Both the position numbers and the translations under genes were made by a program. Shown here piece after piece: positions 8,169 to 15,159 of a stretch of 15,159 bases of DNA. The notes under the pieces were generated by a model. It searched no databases. It was not told the DNA's origin and saw nothing but the letters and a program-made list of their open reading frames with translations. Position 1 is the first letter of the stretch. Each line of letters starts with the position of its first letter. The DNA comes from Campylobacteraceae bacterium (GTDB lineage: Bacteria; Campylobacterota; Campylobacteria; Campylobacterales; Campylobacteraceae). The stretch lies in NCBI GenBank assembly GCA_031256525.1, contig JAIRQK010000026.1, positions 1 to 15,159 of the forward strand. Direction: 5' to 3'.

Positions 8169-8185
8169 ATAGTTTATAAAAAAGA

Positions 8186-8218
8186 AGAGAAAATTGTAAA
8201 AGAGTTACAATCTTTTCT
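8186..8218 (+). terminator. Probable terminator after the lipoprotein pair
   Basis: TTGTAA (8194-8199) and TTACAA (8205-8210) form a perfect stem around the loop AAGAG. Flanking A-rich and T-rich arms extend it to 14 positions with two mismatches, and the right arm carries TCTTTTCT. It begins 17 bases after the second lipoprotein stop. There is no long T run after the stem, so the efficiency is uncertain. Confidence 0.45.
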
Positions 8219-8348
8219 AATCTATCCAATATATCTATATCTGCTATCTATAATATCGCAAATTATGCAACTTATCCCATTAAAATCTCGCTTTTTTATC
8301 CAAGATTATTCAAGGAGTTATTGTAGCTACTGCATTTTGCTACTATCA

Positions 8349-8384
8349 AAACAAAACCCAACACCTACACAAGCTGTAGTGGTT
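8349..8384 (-). terminator. Probable terminator of the HIT-family gene
   Basis: Read on the minus strand, just after the HIT stop codon, AACCACTACA pairs with TGTAGGTGTT around the loop GCTTG (five inner pairs, two mismatches, three outer pairs) and is followed by GGGTTTTGTTTT. This faces the terminator at 8186-8218 in the gap between convergent genes. The stem is imperfect. Confidence 0.45.
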
Positions 8385-8389
8385 AAAGA

Positions 8390-8752
8390 CTAAATAAACT
8401 TCTTAGCTTCATCAAGATTTGTAACATTTGGCCATGTGAGTTTTGCACCGCCAAGCATATGAAAGTGCAGGTGCAAAACCTCTTGACCGGCATTTTCGCC
8501 ATTATTTGCAATTAGTCTGTAGCCGCTTTTATCAAGCCCCATGTGAGTTGCGACCCTATGGATAAATTTAGTCATCTTCTCCATAATCGCCGGATCAACA
8601 CTTTGAAAATTTTTGTATTCAACCTTTGGTATAACAAGAATATGAATTGGGGCTCTTGGATTTATATCGTGAAATGCCAAAAATTCATCATCTTCTAAAA
8701 CTTTATTGCAAGGAATTTCACCTTTAATGATCTTGGAAAAAATTGTACTCAT
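8390..8752 (-). CDS. HIT-family (Hint-like) nucleotide hydrolase
   Basis: A 120-residue member of the histidine triad superfamily, Hint branch, whose enzymes hydrolyse adenosine phosphoramidates and related AMP conjugates. The triad is VLHLHFHMLGG (His94, His96, His98, with His96 the expected nucleophile), followed by AKLTWP as in Hint proteins. The N-terminal FSKIIKGEIPCNKV and FHDINPRAPIHILVIPK are typical of the fold. The gene starts at the ATG whose complement ends at 8752, with AAGGA five bases upstream; an in-frame extension to 8818 has no support. It is transcribed away from pheS, and TAAAAT on the minus strand (8778-8783) is a possible -10 box. An HIT gene beside pheS is a conserved Campylobacterota neighbourhood; its cellular substrate is unknown. 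Confidence 0.93.
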   Translation of the reverse strand: MSTIFSKIIKGEIPCNKVLEDDEFLAFHDINPRAPIHILVIPKVEYKNFQSVDPAIMEKMTKFIHRVATHMGLDKSGYRLIANNGENAGQEVLHLHFHMLGGAKLTWPNVTNLDEAKKFI

Positions 8753-8858
8753 AAAAATCCTTTTTTTAAAATAGACTATTTTACGAAAAAATGGTTTAAA
8801 TTGAAATTTTCTCCGCATTTATTTTTTATATCTATAAAAACTGATAATTTTTTTTGTT

Positions 8859-8864
8859 TATAAT
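8859..8864 (+). promoter_or_regulatory. -10 box (TATAAT), probable promoter of the pheST-aroA-ispH operon
   Basis: A perfect TATAAT after a run of eight T (TTTTTTTTGTTTATAAT), the T-tract plus -10 layout seen in Campylobacter-type promoters. Transcription would start near 8871, leaving about 55 bases before pheS. TAGAAT at 8887-8892 is a second, weaker candidate nearer the gene. Confidence 0.5.
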
Positions 8865-8925
8865 AAATTTGTAATCAAAATTACGATAGAATCACTGTTT
8901 GGATTTTATACTCGAGGTAGAAATT

Positions 8926-9921
8926 TTGGAAGAGTTAGAAAAGAGCATAGAAGTATGTGACTCTATAAGAGAGTTAGAGAAGTTGCGGGTCAATGTTTTT
9001 GGAAAAAAAGGCTATTTTACAGCAGAGTTTTTAAAGCTAAAAGAGCTTGATGGCGAAGATAAAAGAGTGTTTGCAAATGAACTTAACAAAAAGAAAGATT
9101 TTTTTACAGAGCTTTTAAATAGCAAAAAAGAGATTTTAGAAAAAGATGAAAAGCTACAGCTTATGCAAAAAGATGCTGTAGATGTTACGCTTTTAAATGG
9201 GGTAAAGAGTACAGGAAGTCTGCACCCAGTTATGGATACTATGGATAAAATAATCGAATATTTTACAGCATTGAATTTTTCTATCGAAGATGGACCGTTA
9301 ATTGAAGATGATTTCCATAACTTTGAAGCTCTAAATTTACCAAAACATCACCCAGCACGCGATATGCAAGATACATTCTATTTTAAAGATAGTATGCTTT
9401 TAAGAACTCATACCTCCCCTGTTCAAGTTAGGACAATGTTAAAACAAAAGCCTCCTGTTAGGATGATTTGTCCGGGACCTGTTTTTAGACCAGACCTTGA
9501 TTTAACACATACCCCGATGTTTCACCAAATAGAGGGACTTGTTGTTGAAGAGGGCAAAAAGGTCTCTTTCGCAAATTTAAAATCAATATTAGAAGAGTTT
9601 TTACAATATATGTTTGGCGATGTAAAAGTAAGATTTCGTCCGAGCTTTTTCCCATTCACTGAACCAAGTGCTGAAGTTGATATTAGCTGCATATTTTGCG
9701 GTGGCAATGGATGTAGAGTCTGTTCGCAAACAGGATGGCTTGAGGTTCTTGGTTGCGGTATAGTTGATCCAAATGTCTACAAAGCTGTTGGATATAAAAA
9801 TGTTAGTGGATATGCTTTTGGACTTGGTATAGAGAGATTTGCTATGCTTTTACATAAAATACCAGATTTGCGTTCTCTTTTTGAGGGTGACTTGAGATTA
9901 TTGGAGCAGTTTAAATGTTAA
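8926..9921 (+). CDS. pheS: Phenylalanyl-tRNA synthetase alpha subunit
   Basis: Catalytic subunit of the alpha2-beta2 enzyme that charges tRNA-Phe. I placed the start at TTG 8926 because GAGG (8914-8917) is eight bases upstream; the resulting 331-residue protein has the normal short lead into [13 protein letters not shown]. The in-frame TTG at 8899 has no ribosome site. After an N-terminal helical tRNA-binding arm come class II motif 1 ([15 protein letters not shown]), motif 2 (from Arg179, [10 protein letters not shown] with Arg188, then [11 protein letters not shown]) and motif 3 (GLGIERF, Gly299-Phe305). Four cysteines (255, 258, 263, 266) in CxxC-x4-CxxC precede [13 protein letters not shown]; this insertion is also known in PheS of other phyla. 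The gene overlaps pheT by seven bases, which suggests coupled synthesis of the two subunits. Confidence 0.96.
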   Translation: MEELEKSIEVCDSIRELEKLRVNVFGKKGYFTAEFLKLKELDGEDKRVFANELNKKKDFFTELLNSKKEILEKDEKLQLMQKDAVDVTLLNGVKSTGSLHPVMDTMDKIIEYFTALNFSIEDGPLIEDDFHNFEALNLPKHHPARDMQDTFYFKDSMLLRTHTSPVQVRTMLKQKPPVRMICPGPVFRPDLDLTHTPMFHQIEGLVVEEGKKVSFANLKSILEEFLQYMFGDVKVRFRPSFFPFTEPSAEVDISCIFCGGNGCRVCSQTGWLEVLGCGIVDPNVYKAVGYKNVSGYAFGLGIERFAMLLHKIPDLRSLFEGDLRLLEQFKC

Positions 9922-12242
9922 TAACAAGAAATTGGCTACAAGAGTGGATAAATATAAGTGCGTTTTCTACAGATGAGTTATGCAAAACTCTCAATAGTAT
10001 AGGACTTGAGGTTGATTCTGTAACTTCATACAAAATGCCTGAAAATTGTGTTGTTGGATATGTTGTTTCAAAAGAGAAACACCCTAACGCAGATAAACTT
10101 TCTGTTTGTCAAGTTGATGTTGGAATGGGTACTCCTTTGCAAATTGTCTGCGGTGCACCAAATGTTGATGTAAAGCAATATATTGCTGTTGCTTTAGATG
10201 GTGCAATTTTGCCCGGAAATCTTAAAATTGAAAAAACAATTTTACGAAATGTAGAGTCAAATGGAATGATTTGTTCCACAACTGAGCTTGGACTTCCAAA
10301 AATAAATGATGGCATAGTAGTTTTAAACTCATTAGGATATAAAGTTGGAACACCTCTTAGCGAAGTGGTAGAATTTAATGATGATGTTATCGAGATAGAG
10401 CTTACTGCAAATAGAGGCGATTGTTTAAGTATCTATGGAGTTGCAAGAGATTTGAGTGCAGCTCTTAGATTGAGAGTTAAAAAATTAGAGACATTAACAA
10501 ATGATGTAACTCAAATTGGAATAGGTAGGGTGCTAAATCTTTGCGTGGAAAATGGTGTAAACTCATCGTTAGAATACAAAGTGATTAACCCTTCTTCATT
10601 TGAAGAGAATTTAAATGTTGAGCTTAGAGTGTCGCTTTTAGGCGTTGAGCCTAAAACCCCACTTGAAAAATTTATAGCTTATGCAACACATGCAACAGGT
10701 GTGATTTTAAGAGCTTATAATGCAGATATATTTCAAAAAACAAAAGATAATAAAATAAATATAGTTGTAAAAAAAGAGGAAAATCAGTTTGATGTTGTCT
10801 GTTCTGAAGATATTTTGTCTTATATTGGAATTTCACAAGATAAAAAATCAAAGGCGACAAATGAAGATAAAACAGTTGCCATTGAAGCAAGTTATGTGGA
10901 CCCAGACTATATATCATCTTATGGAGTAAAAAATATAAAAGATGCAGATAGCACATTATATCGTTCATCAAGAGGAAGTGAGCCTAACCTCTCATTGGGT
11001 CTTGCATATTTGGAAAATCTACTAAAAAGTAGCTCAAAAACAGCTATCTTAAATGATAGTCAAAAACACTCTAAAGAAAAAGGGCTAAAGAAATTAAAGA
11101 TAGACTTTGATGATATTTTCTCGATTATCGGAAAAGAGATAGATAAAAATGAGATTGTTGATATTTTAAATAGGCTTGATTTTAAAACTCTACTATATAC
11201 CGAGCAAAATGCAATTTGGGTTGATATACCGCCTTTTAGACACGATATAGCAAATATGCAAGATATTTGCGAGGAGGTTGTAAGAATTGTAGGTATTGAT
11301 AATATACCATCAAAACCATTAGAGTTTTCAGAAAAAAATAGAACAAATGATGCAATGAATAACTTTCAAAAGAGAAAACTTTATAGGCATAAGGCTGCAT
11401 CTGCTGGATTTTATGAGTGTGTCCATTATGTGTTTGATGATAGAAAAAGAATCGAACAGTACGGTTTTGCTTGTATAGCAAAAGAGAAAGATGTTGCAAA
11501 TCCTATAACGACGGAGCTTAATACTTTAAGAGTGAATTTGTGTTTAAATCTTTTAGAGTCTCTTGCAAAAAATGTAAATACAAATAAAAAAAGTATCTCC
11601 TTGTTTGAAATAGGTAGAGTTTTTGATAAAAATAGAGAAGAGAGAACAAATATAGCTTTTGTTACTTGTGGATTTTCACAAGAGCCAAACGTGTTAAATC
11701 ACGGAAAGCCAGAAGAGTTTAGTTTTTTTATTTTTGCTCAAAAAGCAAGACAAGTTATTGGTGATTTTGAGATAAGAAAAGCAAAACCAGAAACAACACT
11801 ATTTAGTCCATTTGAATATGGCGAAATTGTTATAAATGATGAAGTTGTTGGTACTATTGGAAGGGTAAATATCGAAAATTCGTTTGAACTTGAAAAGGCT
11901 TATGTTTGTGAGCTTAATTTTGAAAAACTTCCTTATGCAAGGAAAACAGCCTCTGCTTATTCGAAACTCCCAAGTGTTTCAAGAGATTTGAGTCTGCTTG
12001 TTTCAAAAGAGATAAATTTTAGTCAGATAAGAGAGTGCATAAAAAATTGCAATATTAAAGAGTTATCAAGTTTTTATGCTATTGATATTTATAGCGACGA
12101 GACACTCAAAGAGAACATAAGTTTAACAATATCATTTAATTTTCAGCCAAACGAAAAGAGTTTTTCAGATAAAGAGATAAATGAGATGATTGAAAAAATA
12201 CTAAAAAATTTAGAAGAAAAGTTGAAAATTACGATAAGATGA
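9915..12242 (+). CDS. pheT: Phenylalanyl-tRNA synthetase beta subunit, with an atypical B3/B4 domain
   Basis: Large structural and tRNA-binding subunit of PheRS, 775 residues, normal length. An EMAP-type OB fold lies at about 40-150 ([18 protein letters not shown]), followed by the canonical [19 protein letters not shown] (162-180). The B3/B4 region (about 205-385) is hard to recognise: the usual NNxVDxTNY and QPLHAFD segments are replaced by [12 protein letters not shown] and ILRAYNAD, and the GIMGG-E loop reads YIGISQDKK, so tyrosine-editing residues seem absent. The B5 region (about 395-465) ends with [21 protein letters not shown] catalytic-core-like domain follows to about 665, and a C-terminal ferredoxin-fold anticodon-binding domain (682-775) starts [19 protein letters not shown] at 9903-9906 inside pheS is the ribosome site. 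aroA overlaps its stop by four bases (ATGA). Confidence 0.96.
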   Translation: MLITRNWLQEWINISAFSTDELCKTLNSIGLEVDSVTSYKMPENCVVGYVVSKEKHPNADKLSVCQVDVGMGTPLQIVCGAPNVDVKQYIAVALDGAILPGNLKIEKTILRNVESNGMICSTTELGLPKINDGIVVLNSLGYKVGTPLSEVVEFNDDVIEIELTANRGDCLSIYGVARDLSAALRLRVKKLETLTNDVTQIGIGRVLNLCVENGVNSSLEYKVINPSSFEENLNVELRVSLLGVEPKTPLEKFIAYATHATGVILRAYNADIFQKTKDNKINIVVKKEENQFDVVCSEDILSYIGISQDKKSKATNEDKTVAIEASYVDPDYISSYGVKNIKDADSTLYRSSRGSEPNLSLGLAYLENLLKSSSKTAILNDSQKHSKEKGLKKLKIDFDDIFSIIGKEIDKNEIVDILNRLDFKTLLYTEQNAIWVDIPPFRHDIANMQDICEEVVRIVGIDNIPSKPLEFSEKNRTNDAMNNFQKRKLYRHKAASAGFYECVHYVFDDRKRIEQYGFACIAKEKDVANPITTELNTLRVNLCLNLLESLAKNVNTNKKSISLFEIGRVFDKNREERTNIAFVTCGFSQEPNVLNHGKPEEFSFFIFAQKARQVIGDFEIRKAKPETTLFSPFEYGEIVINDEVVGTIGRVNIENSFELEKAYVCELNFEKLPYARKTASAYSKLPSVSRDLSLLVSKEINFSQIRECIKNCNIKELSSFYAIDIYSDETLKENISLTISFNFQPNEKSFSDKEINEMIEKILKNLEEKLKITIR

Positions 12243-13516
12243 AAACTTTACGCATAGAAAAAACTAAAAAATTTAATGTTGAAATTGATGATATTGCGTC
12301 TGACAAGTCAATATCTCACAGATGTGCTATATTTTCTCTACTAAGTGATAAAATATCAAAAATAAGAAACTATTTAGAAGCTGAAGATACATTAAATACG
12401 CTAAAGATTACAGAGCTTCTTGGTGCAAAAGTTGAAAAAAAAGATGGAACGATTTTTATAACCCCACCTTTAAAGATAAACGAACCAAAAGAGGTTCTTG
12501 ATTGTGGAAATTCCGGAACTGCTATGAGGCTTTTTATGGGATTTTTAGCAGGAGTAGAGGGTTTTTTTGTTTTAAGTGGAGATAAATATCTAAACTCTCG
12601 CCCAATGAAAAGAGTAGGGGAGCCTCTAAAAAAAATCGGTGCAAAAATAGATGGGGTGAAAAATGGAAACTTTGCCCCAATCTCTATTAGAGGTGAAAAA
12701 TTAAGAACTTTTGATTATGAGAGCAAAATATCCTCTGCTCAAGTGAAGTCGGCTCTTATTTTAGCAGCACTGAATGTTGATGGAGATAGTTTTTTTTATG
12801 AACCAGAATTAAGTAGAGACCATAGTGAAAATATGCTCAAAACAATGGGAGCAGACATAAGTGTTGAAAATAACAAAATCAAAATAAAAAAGAGTAAAAA
12901 TGCATTAAAGCCATTAGATATTTATGTTCCAAATGACCCATCAAGTGCTTTTTTCTTTGCGGTTGCTGCTGCTATCACTCCAAACTCAAAAGTGATACTA
13001 AAAAATCTGCTCTTAAACAAAACAAGAGTTGAAGCATATAAAATACTTGCTAAAATGGGAACAAAAATAGAGTTTATAGAACATAGTAACGCTTATGAAA
13101 GTGTTGGTGATATAGTGGTCGAGTATGCACCTTTAAAAGCGGTCGAAGTTACTGAAAATATCTCATGGCTAATTGACGAGTTGCCAGCACTTTCTATTGC
13201 GTTTGCAAATGCAAATGGAGTAAGTAGAGTAAGAGGTGCAAAAGAGCTTAGAGTAAAAGAGAGTGATAGAATAAGTACAGTTGTTGAAAATTTAAAACTT
13301 TGTGGTATAAAAACGCACGAAGTTGAAGATGGCTATGATGTAGTTGGTTCAGATATGAAAGAGGCTATTATAGATAGTTTTGGTGACCATAGAATTGCTA
13401 TGAGTTTTGCTATTGCTGGATTAAAATGCGGTATGCAAGTCAATGACTTTGAATGCATAAATACATCATTTCCAAATTTTATCAACATATTGAAAAGAAT
13501 CACAAAAGTAGAGTGA
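12239..13516 (+). CDS. aroA: 3-phosphoshikimate 1-carboxyvinyltransferase (EPSP synthase), class II motifs
   Basis: Joins shikimate 3-phosphate and PEP to form EPSP, the sixth step of the chorismate pathway. The 425-residue protein has both domains of the inside-out barrel. Key segments are SDKSISHR (21-28), [12 protein letters not shown] (87-98), YLNSRPMKR (117-125), SSAQVKSAL (165-173), SRDHSEN (192-198), NDPSSAFFF (232-240), [11 protein letters not shown] with Asp313, LRVKESDRI with Glu341, and GDHRIAMSF (382-390). The four signatures used to define class II enzymes (xDKS, SAQxK, RxHxE, NxTR at 260-263) are all present, so this is probably a class II enzyme. The start overlaps the pheT stop as ATGA, which places it in the pheST operon. 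It uses PEP, linking it to pckA, and its pathway supplies phenylalanine for PheST. Confidence 0.96.
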   Translation: MKTLRIEKTKKFNVEIDDIASDKSISHRCAIFSLLSDKISKIRNYLEAEDTLNTLKITELLGAKVEKKDGTIFITPPLKINEPKEVLDCGNSGTAMRLFMGFLAGVEGFFVLSGDKYLNSRPMKRVGEPLKKIGAKIDGVKNGNFAPISIRGEKLRTFDYESKISSAQVKSALILAALNVDGDSFFYEPELSRDHSENMLKTMGADISVENNKIKIKKSKNALKPLDIYVPNDPSSAFFFAVAAAITPNSKVILKNLLLNKTRVEAYKILAKMGTKIEFIEHSNAYESVGDIVVEYAPLKAVEVTENISWLIDELPALSIAFANANGVSRVRGAKELRVKESDRISTVVENLKLCGIKTHEVEDGYDVVGSDMKEAIIDSFGDHRIAMSFAIAGLKCGMQVNDFECINTSFPNFINILKRITKVE

Positions 13517-13518
13517 AT

Positions 13519-14349
13519 ATGGAGATAAAGTTAGCTCAAAATTATGGTTTTTGTTTTGGAGTTAAAAGAGCTATAAAAATCGCTGAAAGTGCAAGAGGTG
13601 CATCAACGATAGGGCCGCTTATCCACAACAATGAAGAGATTTTAAGACTAAAAGAGAATTTTGACATAACAACCCTACAAAGTATAGATGACGCAGCAAG
13701 TATTAAAAAGGCTATCATTAGAACGCACGGAATACCAAAAGATGATTTAGAGTATTTAAAAAGCAAAAATATAGAGATAGTTGACGCTACTTGTCCATTT
13801 GTTACAAAACTTCAGAAAATTTGCGAGAAAATGAGTAAAGATGGATATAGTGTAGTTATTTTTGGAGATGAAAATCATCCAGAAGTTCAAAGCGTTAAAA
13901 GCTATGCAGAAAATAGTGTAGTAGTTATTCTCTCATGTGAAGATTTGGAAAGTTTGAATTTGAGTAAAAAAGTAGCATTAGTTTCTCAAACGACAAGAAA
14001 ATTTGAAGAGTTTGTGAAAATTGCAAATCATCTTATATATACACATAAAGAGGTTAGGGTTTTTAATACTATTTGTAATGCTACGCTTGAAAACCAAAAA
14101 TCGACAAAAACTCTTGCAAAAGAGGTAGATGTAATGATAGTAGTTGGTGGTAAAAACTCATCAAATACAAAGCAGGTCTATGCAATATCAAAAGAGTTTT
14201 GTGAAGACTCATATTTGATTGAAAATGAAAATGAACTGAAAAAAGAGTGGTTTTTTGAGAAAAAAATATGCGGCATAACAGCTGGAGCTTCAACTCCTGA
14301 TTGGATAATAAAAAAAACTATTGAAAAAATAAGTAATTTTAAAGTATAA
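13519..14349 (+). CDS. ispH: 4-hydroxy-3-methylbut-2-enyl diphosphate reductase
   Basis: Iron-sulfur enzyme that reduces HMBPP to IPP and DMAPP, the last step of the MEP isoprenoid pathway. The 276 residues are slightly short of the roughly 310 common in other bacteria but contain every landmark: cluster cysteines Cys12 (YGFCFGVKRA), Cys92 (DATCPFV) and Cys186 (NTICNAT); substrate histidines His36, His70 and His120; Glu122 in DENHPEV; and Thr158/159 in SQTTR. It ends with the typical AGASTPDWIIKK. The ATG at 13519, two bases after the aroA stop, gives the conserved N-terminus; a longer frame from 13453 would run through aroA. The ribosome site is weak, so translation probably depends on ribosomes ending on aroA. 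It is the last gene of the tight pheST-aroA-ispH run. Confidence 0.96.
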   Translation: MEIKLAQNYGFCFGVKRAIKIAESARGASTIGPLIHNNEEILRLKENFDITTLQSIDDAASIKKAIIRTHGIPKDDLEYLKSKNIEIVDATCPFVTKLQKICEKMSKDGYSVVIFGDENHPEVQSVKSYAENSVVVILSCEDLESLNLSKKVALVSQTTRKFEEFVKIANHLIYTHKEVRVFNTICNATLENQKSTKTLAKEVDVMIVVGGKNSSNTKQVYAISKEFCEDSYLIENENELKKEWFFEKKICGITAGASTPDWIIKKTIEKISNFKV

Positions 14350-14350
14350 T
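14345..14350 (+). promoter_or_regulatory. -10 box (TATAAT) for rpsA, overlapping the ispH stop
   Basis: A perfect TATAAT that contains the ispH TAA stop codon (14347-14349). The expected transcription start near 14357 gives an rpsA leader of about 57 bases. S1 is needed in far larger amounts than IspH, so a separate promoter makes sense. Motif match only. Confidence 0.45.
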
Positions 14351-14363
14351 ATAAAGTTTATGA

Positions 14364-14388
14364 TTACATTTTCTTTTTGAAAGTGTAA
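14364..14388 (+). other. Hairpin in the rpsA leader
   Basis: TTACATTTTC (14364-14373) pairs with GAAAGTGTAA (14379-14388), ten pairs with one G-U and a loop of five T. On the plus strand it is followed by A, not T, so it does not look like a terminator of ispH. It ends 15 bases before the rpsA ribosome site and could be a 5' stabiliser or a regulatory leader structure. Confidence 0.45.
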
Positions 14389-14413
14389 AAAATCAAGATA
14401 AAAAAGGATTCAG

Positions 14414-15159
14414 ATGGTAAAAGAGGTGAACAATAATGTTCAAAATGGCGTCGATACCCAAAATTTTACAGAAGAGATGGATTTTGCAAAGATGCTCGAG
14501 GAGTCTTTTAGAGAGACTGGCGAAGAAGTTTTAATCGATGGTGTCATAGTTGATATCAAAGATGATGTAACATTGATTGATGTTGGTAGAAAGTCTGAAG
14601 GAAGACTTTATACTTCTGAAATTATGAGCAAAGATGGCAAACCAATGTATAAAGTTGGCGATACTATCAAAGTCGTAATTACCGGTTCTCGCAATGAAAA
14701 ACCTATGGTTTCTCATAAGAAAGCCCTCAAAAAAGAGAAAGTTAAAGATTTTATCAATAATTATAACAAAGATGAAGAGCTTTTGCTTGATGTTAAAATT
14801 GTTGGAAAAAACAAAGGTGGCTTAATTGCTGAAAGCAAAGATGGAATAGAGTTTTTTATCCCTCGTTCGCAAACAGCAGCTAAAGATATGCAATCTTTAG
14901 TTGGAAAGACAACAAAGGTTTTAGTTATCAAAATCGATGATGAGAACCAATCAATAGTCGCATCAAGAAAAAAAGTTTTGGATCACGAAAACAAAAAGAG
15001 AAAAGAGATAATTGATAAGCTATTAGGTAGCGATGATATCAAAAATGGAAAAGTTAAAAAAATTACAACTTATGGTATGTTTGTAGATGTTGGCGGAATT
15101 GATGGGCTTGTTCACTATAGCGAGATAAGCTATAAAGGACCTGTGAATCCGGGTTCTAT
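14414..15159 (+). CDS. rpsA: 30S ribosomal protein S1, 5' part
   Basis: Ribosomal protein S1, which binds mRNA on the small subunit and helps initiation on weakly structured or weak-ribosome-site messages. The frame starts at ATG 14414 with AAGGA at 14404-14408, five bases upstream, and stays open to the window edge; 248 codons are visible of a protein usually near 550 residues. After an acidic N-terminal segment that would bind the ribosome, repeats of the S1 fold appear: the first at about residues 40-105 (VIVDIKDDVTLIDVGRKSEG), the second at about 120-190 (VKIVGKNKGGLIAESKDGIE), and the start of a third from about 212 (GKVKKITTYGMFVDVGG, then GLVHYSEIS), the most canonical one. It lies 64 bases after ispH with its own candidate promoter and leader hairpin. 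Confidence 0.96.
   Translation, partial: MVKEVNNNVQNGVDTQNFTEEMDFAKMLEESFRETGEEVLIDGVIVDIKDDVTLIDVGRKSEGRLYTSEIMSKDGKPMYKVGDTIKVVITGSRNEKPMVSHKKALKKEKVKDFINNYNKDEELLLDVKIVGKNKGGLIAESKDGIEFFIPRSQTAAKDMQSLVGKTTKVLVIKIDDENQSIVASRKKVLDHENKKRKEIIDKLLGSDDIKNGKVKKITTYGMFVDVGGIDGLVHYSEISYKGPVNPGS

Noticed and set aside
8899..8925. TTG at 8899 as pheS start
   Set aside because: No ribosome site upstream; TTG 8926 has GAGG at a good distance and gives a normal N-terminus.
9688..9723. CxxC-x4-CxxC cluster in PheS as a novel zinc site
   Set aside because: The same cysteine-rich insertion before the GWLEVLGCG segment occurs in PheS of other bacteria, so it is not special to this sequence.
10672..10971. 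99-codon open frame on the minus strand inside pheT
   Set aside because: Low-complexity Leu/Tyr/His-rich translation, no ribosome site, and it fully overlaps a well-supported gene; A+T-rich codon use on the other strand explains it.
13453..13518. 22-residue N-terminal extension of ispH inside aroA
   Set aside because: The iron-sulfur cysteine sits at position 12 from ATG 13519, as is typical for IspH; the extension is aroA sequence in another frame.
1..15159. Mobile element, phage, CRISPR or defence system in the window
   Set aside because: No transposase, integrase, terminal repeats, regular spaced repeats or defence proteins were seen; gene content and order are those of a core chromosome.

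Overview
This window is a stretch of ordinary chromosome from a member of the Campylobacterota (formerly Epsilonproteobacteria). The evidence is the strongly A+T-rich coding sequence, a fused ResB/CcsA-type cytochrome c synthase, TATAAT boxes preceded by A/T tracts rather than clear -35 boxes, and two gene blocks known from Campylobacter relatives: pycB-pckA-argH and HIT/pheS-pheT-aroA-ispH-rpsA. The genus cannot be fixed from the sequence. I see no phage, insertion sequence, CRISPR array, tRNA or rRNA.

Layout. Positions 1-1731 hold the 3' part of a cytochrome c synthase gene that enters from the left edge. It is followed by a 92-residue protein of unknown function (1801-2079). A central carbon block follows: a 75-residue single-span membrane protein resembling OadG (2161-2388), a biotin-carrying carboxyltransferase (2393-4252), a hairpin terminator, a regulatory gap with a spaced direct repeat and two TATAAT boxes, then ATP-dependent PEP carboxykinase (4453-6042) closely coupled to argininosuccinate lyase (6046-7425). 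Next come two tandem paralogous small lipoproteins of unknown function (7454-7801 and 7851-8168), the least explained genes here. A short gap (8169-8389) appears to carry facing terminators. On the minus strand is an HIT-family protein (8390-8752). Divergent from it starts a compact operon: pheS, pheT, aroA and ispH, with overlaps or gaps of only a few bases. A short leader with its own -10 box and hairpin then precedes rpsA, which runs off the right edge. rpsA has no stop in the window, so a search for closed reading frames would miss it.

How the genes work together. The carboxyltransferase makes or consumes oxaloacetate, and PckA converts oxaloacetate to PEP, so the pair forms the pyruvate/oxaloacetate/PEP node. 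ArgH makes arginine plus fumarate, which returns to the same pool. PheS and PheT form phenylalanyl-tRNA synthetase. AroA feeds the aromatic pathway that supplies phenylalanine, IspH completes isoprenoid precursor synthesis, and S1 supports translation initiation.

Most of the window is housekeeping. The points most worth following are the paired lipoproteins with a gapless 43-residue cysteine-framed core, the heavily altered B3/B4 (editing) domain of PheT, the OadG-like partner next to a PycB-type protein with no visible OadB, and the rpsA leader.
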